The position numbers were made by a program, and so were the translations under genes. Below, piece by piece: positions 8,215 through 16,607 of a DNA stretch of 64,000 nt (position 1 is the first letter of the stretch; the number at the start of each line of letters is the position of its first letter). Location: NCBI GenBank assembly GCA_001953215.1, contig CP019169.1, positions 2,108,001 through 2,172,000 on the forward strand, in the 5' to 3' direction. This stretch comes from Betaproteobacteria bacterium GR16-43. GTDB lineage: Bacteria > Pseudomonadota > Gammaproteobacteria > Burkholderiales > Usitatibacteraceae. A model generated the notes under the pieces. It did not search any database. It was given only the letters and a program-made list of their open reading frames with translations, and had not been told where the DNA came from.

Positions 8215-9220
8215 CGCCTGGAGCCCCCAGGTGAACGGCGTGGTGATGACGCTGAACAACACGATCGCGTGGCTGCGCCGCTGGGGCCACGAAGTCGACA
8301 TCCTCTCCCCCGAAGGCTTCCGCACGATCCCGATGCCGACCTATCCGGAGATTCCGCTCGCGGTGATGCCGGGGCGCGAAGTGGCGCGGCGCATCCGCGC
8401 GTTCGCTCCCGATGCGATCCACATCGCGACCGAAGGCCCGCTGGGCTTCGCGGCGCGTGCGCATTGCCTGAAGGAGAACCTCGCGTTCACGACCGCCTAT
8501 CACACGTGCTTTCCCGAATACGTGAAACCGCGCTTCGGCGTTCCGCTGTCGTTCACGTACGCCTGGATGCGCCGCTTCCACGCGCCGTCCTCGGCGGTGC
8601 TGGTGGCCACGCCCGCGATCCGCGAGCTGCTCGAAGCGCGCGGCTTCGGCAACGTGGTCGACTGGGGGCGCGGCGTGGACCTCGAGCTCTTCACGCCGGG
8701 CCCGACGCGCTACGCCGAGTATCCGCGGCCGTTGTTCATCTGCGTGGGCCGCGTGGCGGTGGAGAAGAACCTGCCGGCATTCCTCTCGCTGGATCTCCCC
8801 GGCACGAAGATGATCGTCGGGGATGGGCCGCAGCGCGCGGAACTGGAGCGGCGCTTTCCGGACGCCGTGTTCGTCGGCGCGAAGCGCGGCGAGGAGCTCG
8901 CCGAGTTCTACCGGCGCGCGGACGTGTTCGTGTTCCCGAGCCGCACCGACACGTTCGGCCTCGTGCTGGTCGAGGCGATGGCGAGCGGCGTTCCGGTGGC
9001 GGCGTACCCGGTGCGCGGACCGATCGACGTGATCAAGGATCCCTCGGCGGGCGTGCTCGACCTCGACCTCGGCGTGGCGGCCCTGCAAGCGCTCACGCTG
9101 GATCGCGGGAAGGTGCGGCGCTATGCGGAATCCTTCTCCTGGGAGAAGGCCTCGCGGCAGTTCGTCTCGAGCCTGGTCCCGGCGCGCGGCAAGGAGAACG
9201 CCGTTGCACAAGCCGCCTGA
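8192..9220 (+). CDS. GT4-family glycosyltransferase, possibly glycolipid-forming
   Basis: A 342-residue cytoplasmic or peripheral glycosyltransferase with the GT-B fold. The N-terminal domain begins RIQLVTDAWSPQVNGVV, typical of the family (acceptor loop PQVNGV). The C-terminal donor domain has VGRVAVEKNL and the E-x7-E-like motif TDTFGLVLVEAMASGVPV. The TTG start at 8192 is backed by AGGAG seven bases upstream and overlaps the metallophosphoesterase gene by 23 bases, so the two are translationally coupled. Known relatives add mannose, glucose or uronic acid to lipid acceptors. With a PlcP-like enzyme upstream, the likely acceptor is diacylglycerol, giving a phosphorus-free glycolipid. The sugar cannot be read from the sequence. 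Confidence 0.85.
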   Translation: MRIQLVTDAWSPQVNGVVMTLNNTIAWLRRWGHEVDILSPEGFRTIPMPTYPEIPLAVMPGREVARRIRAFAPDAIHIATEGPLGFAARAHCLKENLAFTTAYHTCFPEYVKPRFGVPLSFTYAWMRRFHAPSSAVLVATPAIRELLEARGFGNVVDWGRGVDLELFTPGPTRYAEYPRPLFICVGRVAVEKNLPAFLSLDLPGTKMIVGDGPQRAELERRFPDAVFVGAKRGEELAEFYRRADVFVFPSRTDTFGLVLVEAMASGVPVAAYPVRGPIDVIKDPSAGVLDLDLGVAALQALTLDRGKVRRYAESFSWEKASRQFVSSLVPARGKENAVAQAA

Positions 9221-9599
9221 GACGGAAGCTGCCGAGAGCCCGTTCAAGGGCAAGACCGGCGTCGCCCGCATCATCCAGGCGACGTTCAACTCGTTCGCGG
9301 GATTGGCCGATGCGTGGCGGCACGAGAGTGCGTTCCGGCAGGAAGTGCTCATGGCGCTCGTGCTCATTCCGCTCGCGCTCGTCCTGCCGCTGGAGCGCGT
9401 GGAGAAGGGCCTGCTCGTGGCCGTCGTGCTGCTGGTGCTCGTGGTCGAGCTGCTCAACTCCTCGGTCGAGGCGGCGATCGACCGCATCTCCTTCGATCAC
9501 CACAACCTCTCGAAGCGCGCGAAGGACATCGGGAGCGCGGCGGTGTTCGTGTCGCTCTTCCTCATGTCGATCACCTGGTACCTGATCCTGATGAAATAA
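9204..9599 (+). CDS. dgkA: Diacylglycerol kinase (prokaryotic DgkA type)
   Basis: A 131-residue membrane kinase that turns diacylglycerol into phosphatidic acid for reuse. The amphipathic N-terminal helix (RIIQATFNSFAGLADAW) is followed by three transmembrane segments (about 45-62, 65-85 and 108-128). The catalytic signature ELLNSSVEAAIDRI falls between segments 2 and 3. The TTG start at 9204 has AAGGAG upstream at ideal spacing and overlaps the glycosyltransferase by 17 bases. Its stop codon TAA lies inside the left inverted repeat (9596-9627). In this operon it would handle diacylglycerol made by the phosphoesterase. Confidence 0.92.
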   Translation: MHKPPETEAAESPFKGKTGVARIIQATFNSFAGLADAWRHESAFRQEVLMALVLIPLALVLPLERVEKGLLVAVVLLVLVVELLNSSVEAAIDRISFDHHNLSKRAKDIGSAAVFVSLFLMSITWYLILMK

Positions 9600-9627
9600 T
9601 TGGGGTCAGACTCCCATTCAGTCAATT
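9596..9627. repeat. Left inverted repeat of 1.4 kb cassette
   Basis: A 32-bp arm reading ATAATTGGGGTCAGACTCCC and on to AATT. It pairs with 10956-10987 in inverted orientation with two mismatches. It begins inside the dgkA stop codon. I recall the core GGGGTCAGACTCCC as a dispersed motif in betaproteobacterial genomes, which cannot be checked here. Confidence 0.85.
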
Positions 9628-9684
9628 CCGCCGCGGCAATAAATCGTCACGCGCCGTACGGCCATACGTCGCCACAATGGCCCC

Positions 9685-10176
9685 ATGACGAAGGACGGTC
9701 CCTCCGGCCCCGCCGCGTTCTGGCTCGCCGTGCTCGCCGGCGGCACGCTCGCAGGCGTGTTCGACATCCTCTACGCGATCACCTTCTGGCACTTCAACGG
9801 CCGCTCGGCGTTGTGGGTCCTGCAGTCGGTAGCGATGGGCTGGTACGGGCGCGCCTCGTCCACGATGGGGTGGACCTCGGGAGGCATCGGGCTCGCGAGC
9901 CACTTCGCGATCACCATCGCGGTGGCGGCGCTCTACGGTCTCACCTGGCGTCGCGTCGACTGGATGCGCACGCGCTGGGTGGCGTGCGGCCTGTTCTTTG
10001 GCGTGCTCGTCTATCTCTTCATGAACTACGTGGTGATTCCGCTCTCGGCGGCCCCCTTCAGGACGCCGCTGACGCTGTCGAACCTGGCGCAGGGCTTCGT
10101 CTCGCACGCCCTGCTGGTCGGCCTGCCGATCGCGGCTTGCCTTCGCTACGCTCAGGCCGCCTGGGCGAGGAAGTGA
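9685..10176 (+). CDS. Four-helix membrane protein of unknown function
   Basis: A 163-residue protein with four hydrophobic segments (about 12-32, 70-88, 98-120 and 132-152). The first carries AVLAGGTLAGVFDILYAITFW, reminiscent of YagU/DUF1440-like small membrane proteins, but I cannot assign a family. An alternative ATG six bases upstream is out of frame, so ATG 9685 is used. It lies inside the inverted-repeat-bounded cassette. Its 3' end overlaps the end of the convergent acyltransferase gene by 25 bases. Confidence 0.7.
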   Translation: MTKDGPSGPAAFWLAVLAGGTLAGVFDILYAITFWHFNGRSALWVLQSVAMGWYGRASSTMGWTSGGIGLASHFAITIAVAALYGLTWRRVDWMRTRWVACGLFFGVLVYLFMNYVVIPLSAAPFRTPLTLSNLAQGFVSHALLVGLPIAACLRYAQAAWARK

Positions 10177-10877
10177 CGCGTATAGCGGCTGTGCATGCGC
10201 GCAAGGGGGAGCAGGACGGGCACGTCGGCGCAACCGAAATCGGAATCGTAGGCCGGCTCGCCGCAGACCCAGGCCCCGAGGTTGAGGTAGGCCTTCAGCA
10301 GCGGTGGGGGCTGGAGCGGGAGCGTGTCGCGCAGCCGGTCGATCGCCAGGCGCCGCACCGGGAACACGCGCAGGTCCTCGGGGCTCTCCGATCGGGCGAG
10401 GGCGGCACGGTAGATCGAGGCCGCTGCGTGGCCGCCATCGGCAACCGAGATGCTGGCACTGCCGATCACGAAATCGAGGCGCTGCTCGATCAGGTAGCGG
10501 GCCAGCGCCGTCCACAGGTGGAGCATCACCGTGCCCGAGCGGTATTCGGCGTCGATGCACGCGCGCCCCATCTCGACCATGCGGCTTCGCAAGGGGTGGA
10601 GCAGGGTGAGGTCGAAGAGGTGCTCGGCGTGGTAGCGGCCGACGTGCTCGGCCCCTTTCGGCGGCAGGATGCGGTAGGTCCCCACGACCTGGTCGGCCTC
10701 GCGATCGCGAACGATCATGTGGTCGCAGTGCGCGTCGAAACGATCTTCGTCGAAGCCGGTGGGCGGCAGTTTCGCGCCGAGCTCGTCGGCGAACACGAGG
10801 TAGCGAAGGCGTTGCGCCTGTCGAACCCAGCGCGGCTCACGGGTGACCAGGATCTCGAAGCGGGCTTTCGCGGTCAT
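10152..10877 (-). CDS. OlsB-like GNAT acyltransferase (ornithine lipid synthesis candidate)
   Basis: A 241-residue GNAT-fold protein of the group annotated as hemolysin-like or OlsB (Acetyltransf_5). The N-terminal half has QRLRYLVFADELGAKLP, FDAHCDHMIVRD and VVGTYRIL, the family's acyl-ACP/acceptor region. MVEMGRACIDAEYRSG is its strongest signature. OlsB transfers a 3-hydroxyacyl group from acyl carrier protein to ornithine, the first step of the phosphorus-free ornithine lipids. No olsA (second acylation) is seen here. GGAGG precedes the ATG, and a Pho box with a -10 hexamer lies just upstream. It ends tail-to-tail with the membrane protein at 9685. The family is likely; the acyl donor and acceptor are inferred. 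Confidence 0.8.
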   Translation of the reverse strand: MTAKARFEILVTREPRWVRQAQRLRYLVFADELGAKLPPTGFDEDRFDAHCDHMIVRDREADQVVGTYRILPPKGAEHVGRYHAEHLFDLTLLHPLRSRMVEMGRACIDAEYRSGTVMLHLWTALARYLIEQRLDFVIGSASISVADGGHAAASIYRAALARSESPEDLRVFPVRRLAIDRLRDTLPLQPPPLLKAYLNLGAWVCGEPAYDSDFGCADVPVLLPLARMHSRYTRHFLAQAA

Positions 10878-10903
10878 GCGGTCCTCCGTCGCGTCGTCGG
10901 CCC

Positions 10904-10937
10904 ACTGTAGGGGCCGGGAGTGACGGGGGAATGACCT
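10904..10937 (-). promoter_or_regulatory. Predicted PhoB-dependent promoter of the OlsB-like gene
   Basis: Read on the minus strand, AGGTCAT-TCCC-CCGTCAC (10937-10920) matches the Pho box 5/7 and 6/7. Exactly 10 nt later comes TACAGT (10909-10904), a good -10 hexamer. The geometry matches the phoU and pstS promoters. The implied 5' leader is about 20 nt. Confidence 0.6.
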
Positions 10938-10955
10938 TCCTGCGTCATTCCCGCG

Positions 10956-10987
10956 AATTGGCTAAATGGGAGTCTGACCCCAATTAT
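10956..10987. repeat. Right inverted repeat of 1.4 kb cassette
   Basis: This 32-bp arm is the reverse complement of 9596-9627 with two mismatches. It covers the pstB stop codon (minus strand, 10984-10986). The cassette between the two arms therefore starts and ends exactly at the stop codons of two convergent genes. Confidence 0.85.
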
Positions 10988-11766
10988 CCGAAGCGCCCGG
11001 TGATGTAGTCCTCGGTGGCCTGCTTGCCGGGCTTGAAGAAGACCTGGTCGGTTTCGCCGAACTCGACCAGCTCGCCCAGGTACATGTAGGCCGTGAAGTC
11101 GGAGACGCGCGCGGCCTGCTGCATGTTGTGGGTGACGATCACGACGGTGTAGTCGGCCTTCAGCTCGGTGATGAGTTCCTCGACCTTCGCGGTGGAGATC
11201 GGGTCGAGCGCCGAGCACGGCTCGTCCAGCAGCAGCACCTCGGGCTTCACCGCGATGCCGCGCGCGATGCACAGGCGCTGCTGCTGGCCGCCGGAGAGGC
11301 TGTTGCCGCTCTGGTGCAGCTTGTCCTTGACCTCTTTCCAGATCGCGGCCTTGCTCAACGCCCACTCCACGCGCTCGTCCATGCGCGCGCGGGGCAGGTC
11401 CTCGAACAGCCGCACGCCGAAGGCGATGTTGTCGTAGATCGACATCGGGAACGGGGTGGCCTTCTGGAACACCATGCCGATCTTCGCGCGGATCAGCGAG
11501 ACGTCGGTCTTCGACGTGAGGATGTTTTCGCCGCCCATCATCAGCTCGCCCGTCGCGCGCTGCTCGGGATAGAGCTCGAACATGCGGTTGAAGGTCCGCA
11601 GCAGCGTGGACTTGCCGCAACCCGAAGGGCCGATGAACGCGGTGACGCGCTTCTCGGGGATCTCGAGATTCACGTCCTTGATGGCGTGGAAGCCGCCGTA
11701 GAAGAAGTTGAGGTTCCGGACCGTGAGCTTCGGCGCGGAGACGACGGCGTTGGCGGTGTCGGGCAT
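10984..11766 (-). CDS. pstB: Phosphate ABC transporter ATP-binding protein PstB
   Basis: A 260-residue ATPase that drives phosphate import. Walker [10 protein letters not shown] lies near residue 43, the signature LSGGQQQR near 155, Walker [13 protein letters not shown] near 175, and the switch histidine in IVTHNM. The PstB-typical segment [15 protein letters not shown] and [14 protein letters not shown] are present. The ATG at 11766 is 2 bases after pstA. Longer in-frame readings into pstA are not credible. The stop codon is inside the cassette repeat. Confidence 0.96.
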   Translation of the reverse strand: MPDTANAVVSAPKLTVRNLNFFYGGFHAIKDVNLEIPEKRVTAFIGPSGCGKSTLLRTFNRMFELYPEQRATGELMMGGENILTSKTDVSLIRAKIGMVFQKATPFPMSIYDNIAFGVRLFEDLPRARMDERVEWALSKAAIWKEVKDKLHQSGNSLSGGQQQRLCIARGIAVKPEVLLLDEPCSALDPISTAKVEELITELKADYTVVIVTHNMQQAARVSDFTAYMYLGELVEFGETDQVFFKPGKQATEDYITGRFG

Positions 11767-11768
11767 CG

Positions 11769-12605
11769 CTATTTCCTGAACAGGCTGCGCGCCGCGATGT
11801 TGATCGCGAGCACGAGCAGGGTGATGAGGGCGGCGCCGCCCCACGCGAGGCGGTGCCAGTCGTCGTAGGGGCTCATGGCGAACTGGAAGATCACCACGGG
11901 CAGGTTGGCCATCGGCCGGTTCATGTCCGAGGACCAGAACTGGTTGTTCAACGCGGTGAAGAGCAGCGGCGCCGTCTCGCCCGCGATGCGCGCCACGGCG
12001 AGCAGGATGCCGGTCACGATCCCGGAGCGCGCGGCCCGGTAGCACACCATCGTCACGATCTTCCACGTGGGCGCACCGAGCGCCGCCGCCGCCTCGCGCA
12101 GGCTGTTGGGCACGAGCTTCAGCATGTCGTCGGTGGTGCGCACGACCACCGGGATCACGATGATGGCGAGCGCGAACGCGCCGGCCCAGCCGGAGAAATG
12201 CCCGACGCGCGCCACGTAGACCGTGTAGACGAAGAGCCCGATCACGATCGAGGGCGCGGAGAGCAGCACGTCGTTGATGAAGCGCGTGGCCGGGGCGAGC
12301 CAGCCGCGCTGCCCGTATTCCGCGAGGTAGGTGCCCGCGAGGATGCCGATGGGCGTTCCGATGAGCGTGCCGGCGCCGGCCATCAGCACGCTGCCGTAGA
12401 TGGCGTTGGCGAGGCCCCCGTCACCGCCCGGGGGCGGCGTCATCTGCGTGAAGAGCGACGGGCGCAGCGCCGAGGCGCCTTCCCACAGCAGCACGCCGAT
12501 GATCCACAGCAGCCAGAAGAGCCCGAAGCCGAGGGCGGCCGTCGAGACCGTCATCATCACGCGGTTCATGCGCTTGCGGCGCAGGTAAATTGCGTTCGTG
12601 CTCAC
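11769..12605 (-). CDS. pstA: Phosphate ABC transporter permease PstA
   Basis: A 278-residue inner-membrane permease with about six transmembrane segments. The family loop for the ATPase is [25 protein letters not shown], preceded by [14 protein letters not shown]. The GTG start at 12605 overlaps the pstC stop in a GTGA arrangement, so translation is coupled. It forms the channel with PstC. A short basic N-terminus (RRKRMNR) precedes the first segment. Confidence 0.94.
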   Translation of the reverse strand: MSTNAIYLRRKRMNRVMMTVSTAALGFGLFWLLWIIGVLLWEGASALRPSLFTQMTPPPGGDGGLANAIYGSVLMAGAGTLIGTPIGILAGTYLAEYGQRGWLAPATRFINDVLLSAPSIVIGLFVYTVYVARVGHFSGWAGAFALAIIVIPVVVRTTDDMLKLVPNSLREAAAALGAPTWKIVTMVCYRAARSGIVTGILLAVARIAGETAPLLFTALNNQFWSSDMNRPMANLPVVIFQFAMSPYDDWHRLAWGGAALITLLVLAINIAARSLFRK

Positions 12606-13624
12606 GTGCGGGTCCCTTCGTTGCGGGACAAGCGCATCAGCATGAGCTTGGCCAGCGCCAGGACGATCGTGGTGATCACGAAGAGGATCAGGCCCAGCTC
12701 GATCAGCGCCGAGGTGTAGAGCTCGCCCACGGCTTCGGTGAATTCGTTGGCGAGCGATGAGGCGATCGAGTTGGCCGGCGCGAAGAGCGAGGCCTTGAGC
12801 CGGTGCGCGTTGCCGATCACGAACGTGACCGCCATCGTCTCGCCCAGGGCGCGGCCCAGGCCCAGCATCACGCCGCCGATCACGCCGACCTTCGTGTACG
12901 GCAGCACGACGCGCCAGACCACTTCCCACGTGGTGGAGCCCAGCCCGTAGGCGGACTCCTTCAGCATCGGGGGCACCAGCTCGAAGACATCGCGCATCAC
13001 GGCGGTGATGAAAGGGATCACCATCACGGCGAGGATGATCCCCGCGGTGAGCATCCCGATGCCCAGCGGCGGGCCGGAGAAGAGGACGCCCAGGAAGGGC
13101 ACCTCGCCGATCGTCGATTTCAGGAACGGCTGGATGTAGGTCTGGAACAGCGGCACGAAGACGAAGAGGCCCCACATCCCGTAGATGATCGACGGGATGG
13201 CGGCCAGCATCTCGATGGCGGTGCCGAGCGGCCGGCGCAGCCACACGGGCGAGAGCTCGGTGAGGAAGATCGAGATGCCGAAGCTCACGGGAACGGCGAT
13301 GGCCAGGGCGATCGCCGACGTGACCAGCGTGCCGACGATCGGAACCAGCGCGCCGAACTCGTTCTTCACCGGGTCCCACTCCGCGGTCCAGAGGAAGGCG
13401 AAGCCGAACTTCTGGAGCGAGAGCACGCTGCCGACCAGCAGCGAAAGGATGATCGCCCCCAGCAGGCTGAAGACGAGCAACGCGAACCCCCGGGTGAGGT
13501 TCCGGAAGATCGCGTCCATCAACGCGTTGTTTCGGAGCACGGGCGGTTTCGGTGACCTTGAAACAGCGACTGCGGGCGAGTTGCCCGCAGTCATGGTGCC
13601 CGCATTATCCATCACGGCGCTCAT
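12602..13624 (-). CDS. pstC: Phosphate ABC transporter permease PstC
   Basis: A 340-residue permease with a hydrophilic N-terminal tail of about 40 residues and six or seven transmembrane segments. PstC hallmarks include the periplasmic region [21 protein letters not shown] and the coupling loop [26 protein letters not shown]. It pairs with PstA. It begins 25 bases after pstS, consistent with one pstSCAB transcript. Confidence 0.95.
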   Translation of the reverse strand: MSAVMDNAGTMTAGNSPAVAVSRSPKPPVLRNNALMDAIFRNLTRGFALLVFSLLGAIILSLLVGSVLSLQKFGFAFLWTAEWDPVKNEFGALVPIVGTLVTSAIALAIAVPVSFGISIFLTELSPVWLRRPLGTAIEMLAAIPSIIYGMWGLFVFVPLFQTYIQPFLKSTIGEVPFLGVLFSGPPLGIGMLTAGIILAVMVIPFITAVMRDVFELVPPMLKESAYGLGSTTWEVVWRVVLPYTKVGVIGGVMLGLGRALGETMAVTFVIGNAHRLKASLFAPANSIASSLANEFTEAVGELYTSALIELGLILFVITTIVLALAKLMLMRLSRNEGTRT

Positions 13625-13649
13625 GGGCGCCCTCCCCGGATGTGCAGGT

Positions 13650-14684
13650 TCAATAGAGGGACTTGCCGTTCGAATCGGTGATGCCCTTCCACACGGCCTG
13701 GATCTCCTTCACGACCGGGTCGGGCATCGGGACGTAGTCCAGCTCGTCGGCCATCTTCGCGCCGTTCTTGAACGACCACTCGAAGAACTTGAGCACTTCG
13801 CGGCCCGATTCGGCCTTGTCCTGTTTCTGGTGCACGAGGATGAACGACGCCCCCGTGATGGGCCAGCTGTCGGCGCCCGCCTGGTCGGTGAGCACGACGC
13901 CCATGCCCGGCACGCTCTTCCAGTCGGCGCCCGCGGCCGCGGCCTTGAACGTGAGGTCATCGGGCTGCACGAACTTGCCGCCCTTGTTCTGCACCTGGCC
14001 GTGCGCCAGCTTGTTCTGCTTGGCGTAGGCGTACTCGACGTAGCCGATGGAGCCGTTGATCTTCTGCACGAACGAGGCCACGCCTTCGTTGCCTTTTCCG
14101 CCCACGCCCGTCGGCCACTTGACCGAGGTGCCTTCGCCGATGGCGTCCTTGAACGCGGGGCTGGCCTTGGAGAGGTAGTTGGTCCAGAGGAAGGTGGTGC
14201 CCGAGCCGTCCGAGCGATGCACGACCGCGATTTCGTCGGAGGGCAGCTTCACGCCGGGGTTGAGCTTCACGATGGCCGGGTCGTTCCACTTGGTGACCTT
14301 GCCGAGGTAGATGTCGGCCAGCAGGGCGCCGGTGAACTTGAGTTCGCCGGGCTTGATGCCGTCCAGCTTGTAGACCGGCACCACGCCGCCCATGATCGCG
14401 GGGAACTGGATGAGGCCGTTCTTCTGGAGGTCTTCGGCCTTCATCGGCATGTCGGAGGCGCCGAAGTCGACGGTTTTCGCGGTGATCTGCTTGATGCCGC
14501 CGCCGGAACCGATGGATTGGTAATTCATGCCGTTGCCCGTGGTCTTCTTGTAGGCGTCGGCCCATTTGGCGTAGATGGGGTAGGGGAACGTCGCGCCCGC
14601 GCCGGTGATGTCGGTGGCGAAAGCGGTGCTGGCGAAGGCCGAGGCGGCAACAACCACGGCGGCGCTGATTTTTGCGAAACTCAT
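13650..14684 (-). CDS. pstS: Periplasmic phosphate-binding protein PstS
   Basis: A 344-residue secreted protein. The signal peptide [23 protein letters not shown] is followed by [18 protein letters not shown]. The phosphate-contact motifs of the family are visible: GAGATFP at the N-terminus, [21 protein letters not shown] and HRSDGSGTT. It delivers phosphate to PstCAB. The ATG at 14684 gives a proper signal peptide; frames extending further upstream run through the promoter and into the divergent gene. A Pho box lies 59-76 bases upstream of the ATG. Confidence 0.96.
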   Translation of the reverse strand: MSFAKISAAVVVAASAFASTAFATDITGAGATFPYPIYAKWADAYKKTTGNGMNYQSIGSGGGIKQITAKTVDFGASDMPMKAEDLQKNGLIQFPAIMGGVVPVYKLDGIKPGELKFTGALLADIYLGKVTKWNDPAIVKLNPGVKLPSDEIAVVHRSDGSGTTFLWTNYLSKASPAFKDAIGEGTSVKWPTGVGGKGNEGVASFVQKINGSIGYVEYAYAKQNKLAHGQVQNKGGKFVQPDDLTFKAAAAGADWKSVPGMGVVLTDQAGADSWPITGASFILVHQKQDKAESGREVLKFFEWSFKNGAKMADELDYVPMPDPVVKEIQAVWKGITDSNGKSLY

Positions 14685-14726
14685 GTCTCGTGCTCCAGGC
14701 AAATGGGTCTTTTTGGGGGTCGGAGC

Positions 14727-14760
14727 ACTATACGAAAGGGGTGTGACACTTCCATGACGA
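14727..14760 (-). promoter_or_regulatory. Predicted PhoB-dependent promoter of pstSCAB
   Basis: Read on the minus strand, TCGTCAT-GGAA-GTGTCAC (14760-14743) matches the Pho box 5/7 and 6/7. After exactly 10 nt comes TATAGT (14732-14727), a strong -10. The box overlaps the first codons of the divergent cyclophilin gene, so PhoB binding could also affect that gene. Confidence 0.75.
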
Positions 14761-15605
14761 CGACGCTGCTGGCCGCGGCCGTGCTTTCGCTGGCCGAGAT
14801 CCTGCAGGCCTCCCCTGCCGGGGACTGGCGCGCCCTCGATCCCGAGGACACGCTGTACCTGGAGTTGCCGTCCGGCCGCGTGGTCATCGAGCTCGCGAGC
14901 GGCTACGCCCCGAAAGCCGCGGCGGCGGTGCGAACGCTCGTGCGCGAGGGCTACTTCGACGGCGCGGCGATCATCCGTTCGCAGGACAACTACGTCGTGC
15001 AATGGGCCCGGGCCGAGGACGACCCGCGCGCCAAGGCGATGGCGGCCAAGACCCTGGCGCCCGAGTTCTCCCGGCCGATCGACGCGAAGCTGCCGTTCAC
15101 GAAGCTCGCCTATCCGGATACCTACGCGCCCGAAGTGGGCTTCTCCGCGGGATTCCCCGTCGCGCGCGATCCGAGGAAGAAGCAAACGTGGCTGGTGCAT
15201 TGCTATGGCTCGGTCGGTGTCGGCCGCGACAATGCCGCCGATTCGGGCAACGGCACCGAGCTCTACGCGGTGATCGGCCAGTCGCCGCGCAACCTCGATC
15301 GCAACATCACGCTCGTGGGCCGCGTCGTGCAGGGCATCGAGAAATTTTCCGTGCTGCCGCGCGGGCCCGGGCCGATGGGGTTCTACGAGAAGCCTTCGGA
15401 GTGGACCCCGATCCGCGGGGCGAAGCTGGCGGCCGATGTCCCCGCCACAGAGCGCCTGGCGCTCGAAGCGCTGAAGACCGAGAGCGCCACGTTCAAGACC
15501 GTGGTCGAGTCACGCGCCAACCGGAAGGAGACGTGGTTCCACGATCCCGTGGGCCGCATCGGAGTGTGCAACGTGCCCTTGCCCGTGCGGGTGCGCGCGC
15601 CGTGA
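14754..15605 (+). CDS. Cyclophilin-type peptidyl-prolyl isomerase, probably exported
   Basis: A 283-residue protein. A hydrophobic N-terminus ([18 protein letters not shown]) suggests export, followed by the cyclophilin core: [45 protein letters not shown], where the classical catalytic R/F region appears as [11 protein letters not shown]. Later come [33 protein letters not shown]-terminal extension of about 90 residues is unusual for small bacterial cyclophilins and includes a single cysteine. The role is protein folding in the envelope. The start lies inside the pstS Pho box, and the stop overlaps the next GTG by 4 bases. Confidence 0.8.
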   Translation: MTTTLLAAAVLSLAEILQASPAGDWRALDPEDTLYLELPSGRVVIELASGYAPKAAAAVRTLVREGYFDGAAIIRSQDNYVVQWARAEDDPRAKAMAAKTLAPEFSRPIDAKLPFTKLAYPDTYAPEVGFSAGFPVARDPRKKQTWLVHCYGSVGVGRDNAADSGNGTELYAVIGQSPRNLDRNITLVGRVVQGIEKFSVLPRGPGPMGFYEKPSEWTPIRGAKLAADVPATERLALEALKTESATFKTVVESRANRKETWFHDPVGRIGVCNVPLPVRVRAP

Positions 15606-16558
15606 AACACGCGGCCCGCGCGGCACTCGCGCTCCTCGCGTTGCACGCGGGGATGGCCGCCGCGCAATATCCGCACAAGGCGGTGCGCGTGGTCGTGAGT
15701 ACGGTGCCGGGTCCGCTGGATGCCTTTGTGCGCCTGGTGATGGAACAGGTCTCCGCTTCGCTGAAGCAGCCCTTCGTGGTCGAGAACAAACCGGGCGCGG
15801 GCGGAAACCTCGCCGCGGAGTATGTGAAGTCGCAGGCGGCCGACGGCTACACGCTGCTCTTCGCGATCGACACCACGTTCACCGTGAATCCAGGGCTTTT
15901 CAAGGGCAAGCTGCCGTTCGATCCCGTGAAGGACTTCGCCGCGATCGCGGTGCCGGTGACCTTCGGCCAGATGCTCACGGTGGGGCCGGACGTGCCCGCG
16001 AAGACCACGGCCGAGCTGGTGGCCCTCGCGAAGCGGAAGCCGATGACGTACGCCTCCGGCGGCAACGGTTCGCCCAGCCACCTCGCGGCCGCGTATTTCT
16101 TCTCCACGGCGGGCGTCGAGATGACGCACGTCCCGTACAAGGGCACGGGCCAGTCGGTGATCGACGTGCTGGGCGGCCGCGTCGATGCGCTCTTCGCCGT
16201 CACCAACGGGGTGCTTCCTTACGTGAAGGATGGGCGGCTGCGCGCGCTGGCCGTGTCGAGCGCCCAGCGCTCGGCGCTGGCGCCGGATGTCCCCACCGTG
16301 GCCGAGCTGGGATACCCCGGCTTCGACGTGACCTTCGCCTACGCGCTGATGGCGCCCGCCGGCACGTCCGACGAGATCGTGCAACTGCTGGCTCGCGAGG
16401 TGCGCAAGGCCCTGGAGGTGCCCGAAATGCGCGAGAAGCTCCGCCTCGCCGACTACAGGGTCACCGGGCTGGATTCGAAGGCGTCCGCGGCATGGATCGT
16501 CACGGCGCGCGAGAAGTGGAACCGCGTGATCGAGAAGACCGGCATTTCGCCCGAATAG
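15602..16558 (+). CDS. Tripartite tricarboxylate transporter (TctC/Bug family) binding protein
   Basis: A 318-residue periplasmic protein with a signal peptide (about 1-21, ALALLALHAGMAAAQ) followed by YPHKAVRVVV, the usual Bug start. Family hallmarks are VVENKPGAGGNLAAEYV, HVPYKGTGQSVIDVLGGRVDALF and PDVPTVAELGYPGFDV. Bug proteins bind carboxylates or related small molecules. Typical of Betaproteobacteria, this one is an orphan with no TctA or TctB gene nearby. The GTG start overlaps the cyclophilin stop by 4 bases. The ligand is unknown. Confidence 0.9.
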   Translation: MKHAARAALALLALHAGMAAAQYPHKAVRVVVSTVPGPLDAFVRLVMEQVSASLKQPFVVENKPGAGGNLAAEYVKSQAADGYTLLFAIDTTFTVNPGLFKGKLPFDPVKDFAAIAVPVTFGQMLTVGPDVPAKTTAELVALAKRKPMTYASGGNGSPSHLAAAYFFSTAGVEMTHVPYKGTGQSVIDVLGGRVDALFAVTNGVLPYVKDGRLRALAVSSAQRSALAPDVPTVAELGYPGFDVTFAYALMAPAGTSDEIVQLLAREVRKALEVPEMREKLRLADYRVTGLDSKASAAWIVTAREKWNRVIEKTGISPE

Positions 16559-16564
16559 AAAAAT

Positions 16565-16584
16565 GGGCCGGCAAATGCCGGCCC
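16565..16584 (-). terminator. Hairpin terminator between convergent genes
   Basis: GGGCCGGC (16565-16572) and GCCGGCCC (16577-16584) form a perfect 8-bp stem with an AAAT loop. In the minus direction it is followed by ATTTTTC, so it should terminate the alpha/beta hydrolase transcript. In the plus direction it lacks a T-run but may still slow readthrough from the TctC gene. Confidence 0.7.
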
Positions 16585-16607
16585 GCGAGCACACAACCCC
16601 CCGGGAA

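Noticed and set aside
9640-9684. Pho box before the membrane protein at 9685
   Set aside because: TCGTCAC is present but the second half-site at the right spacing does not match.
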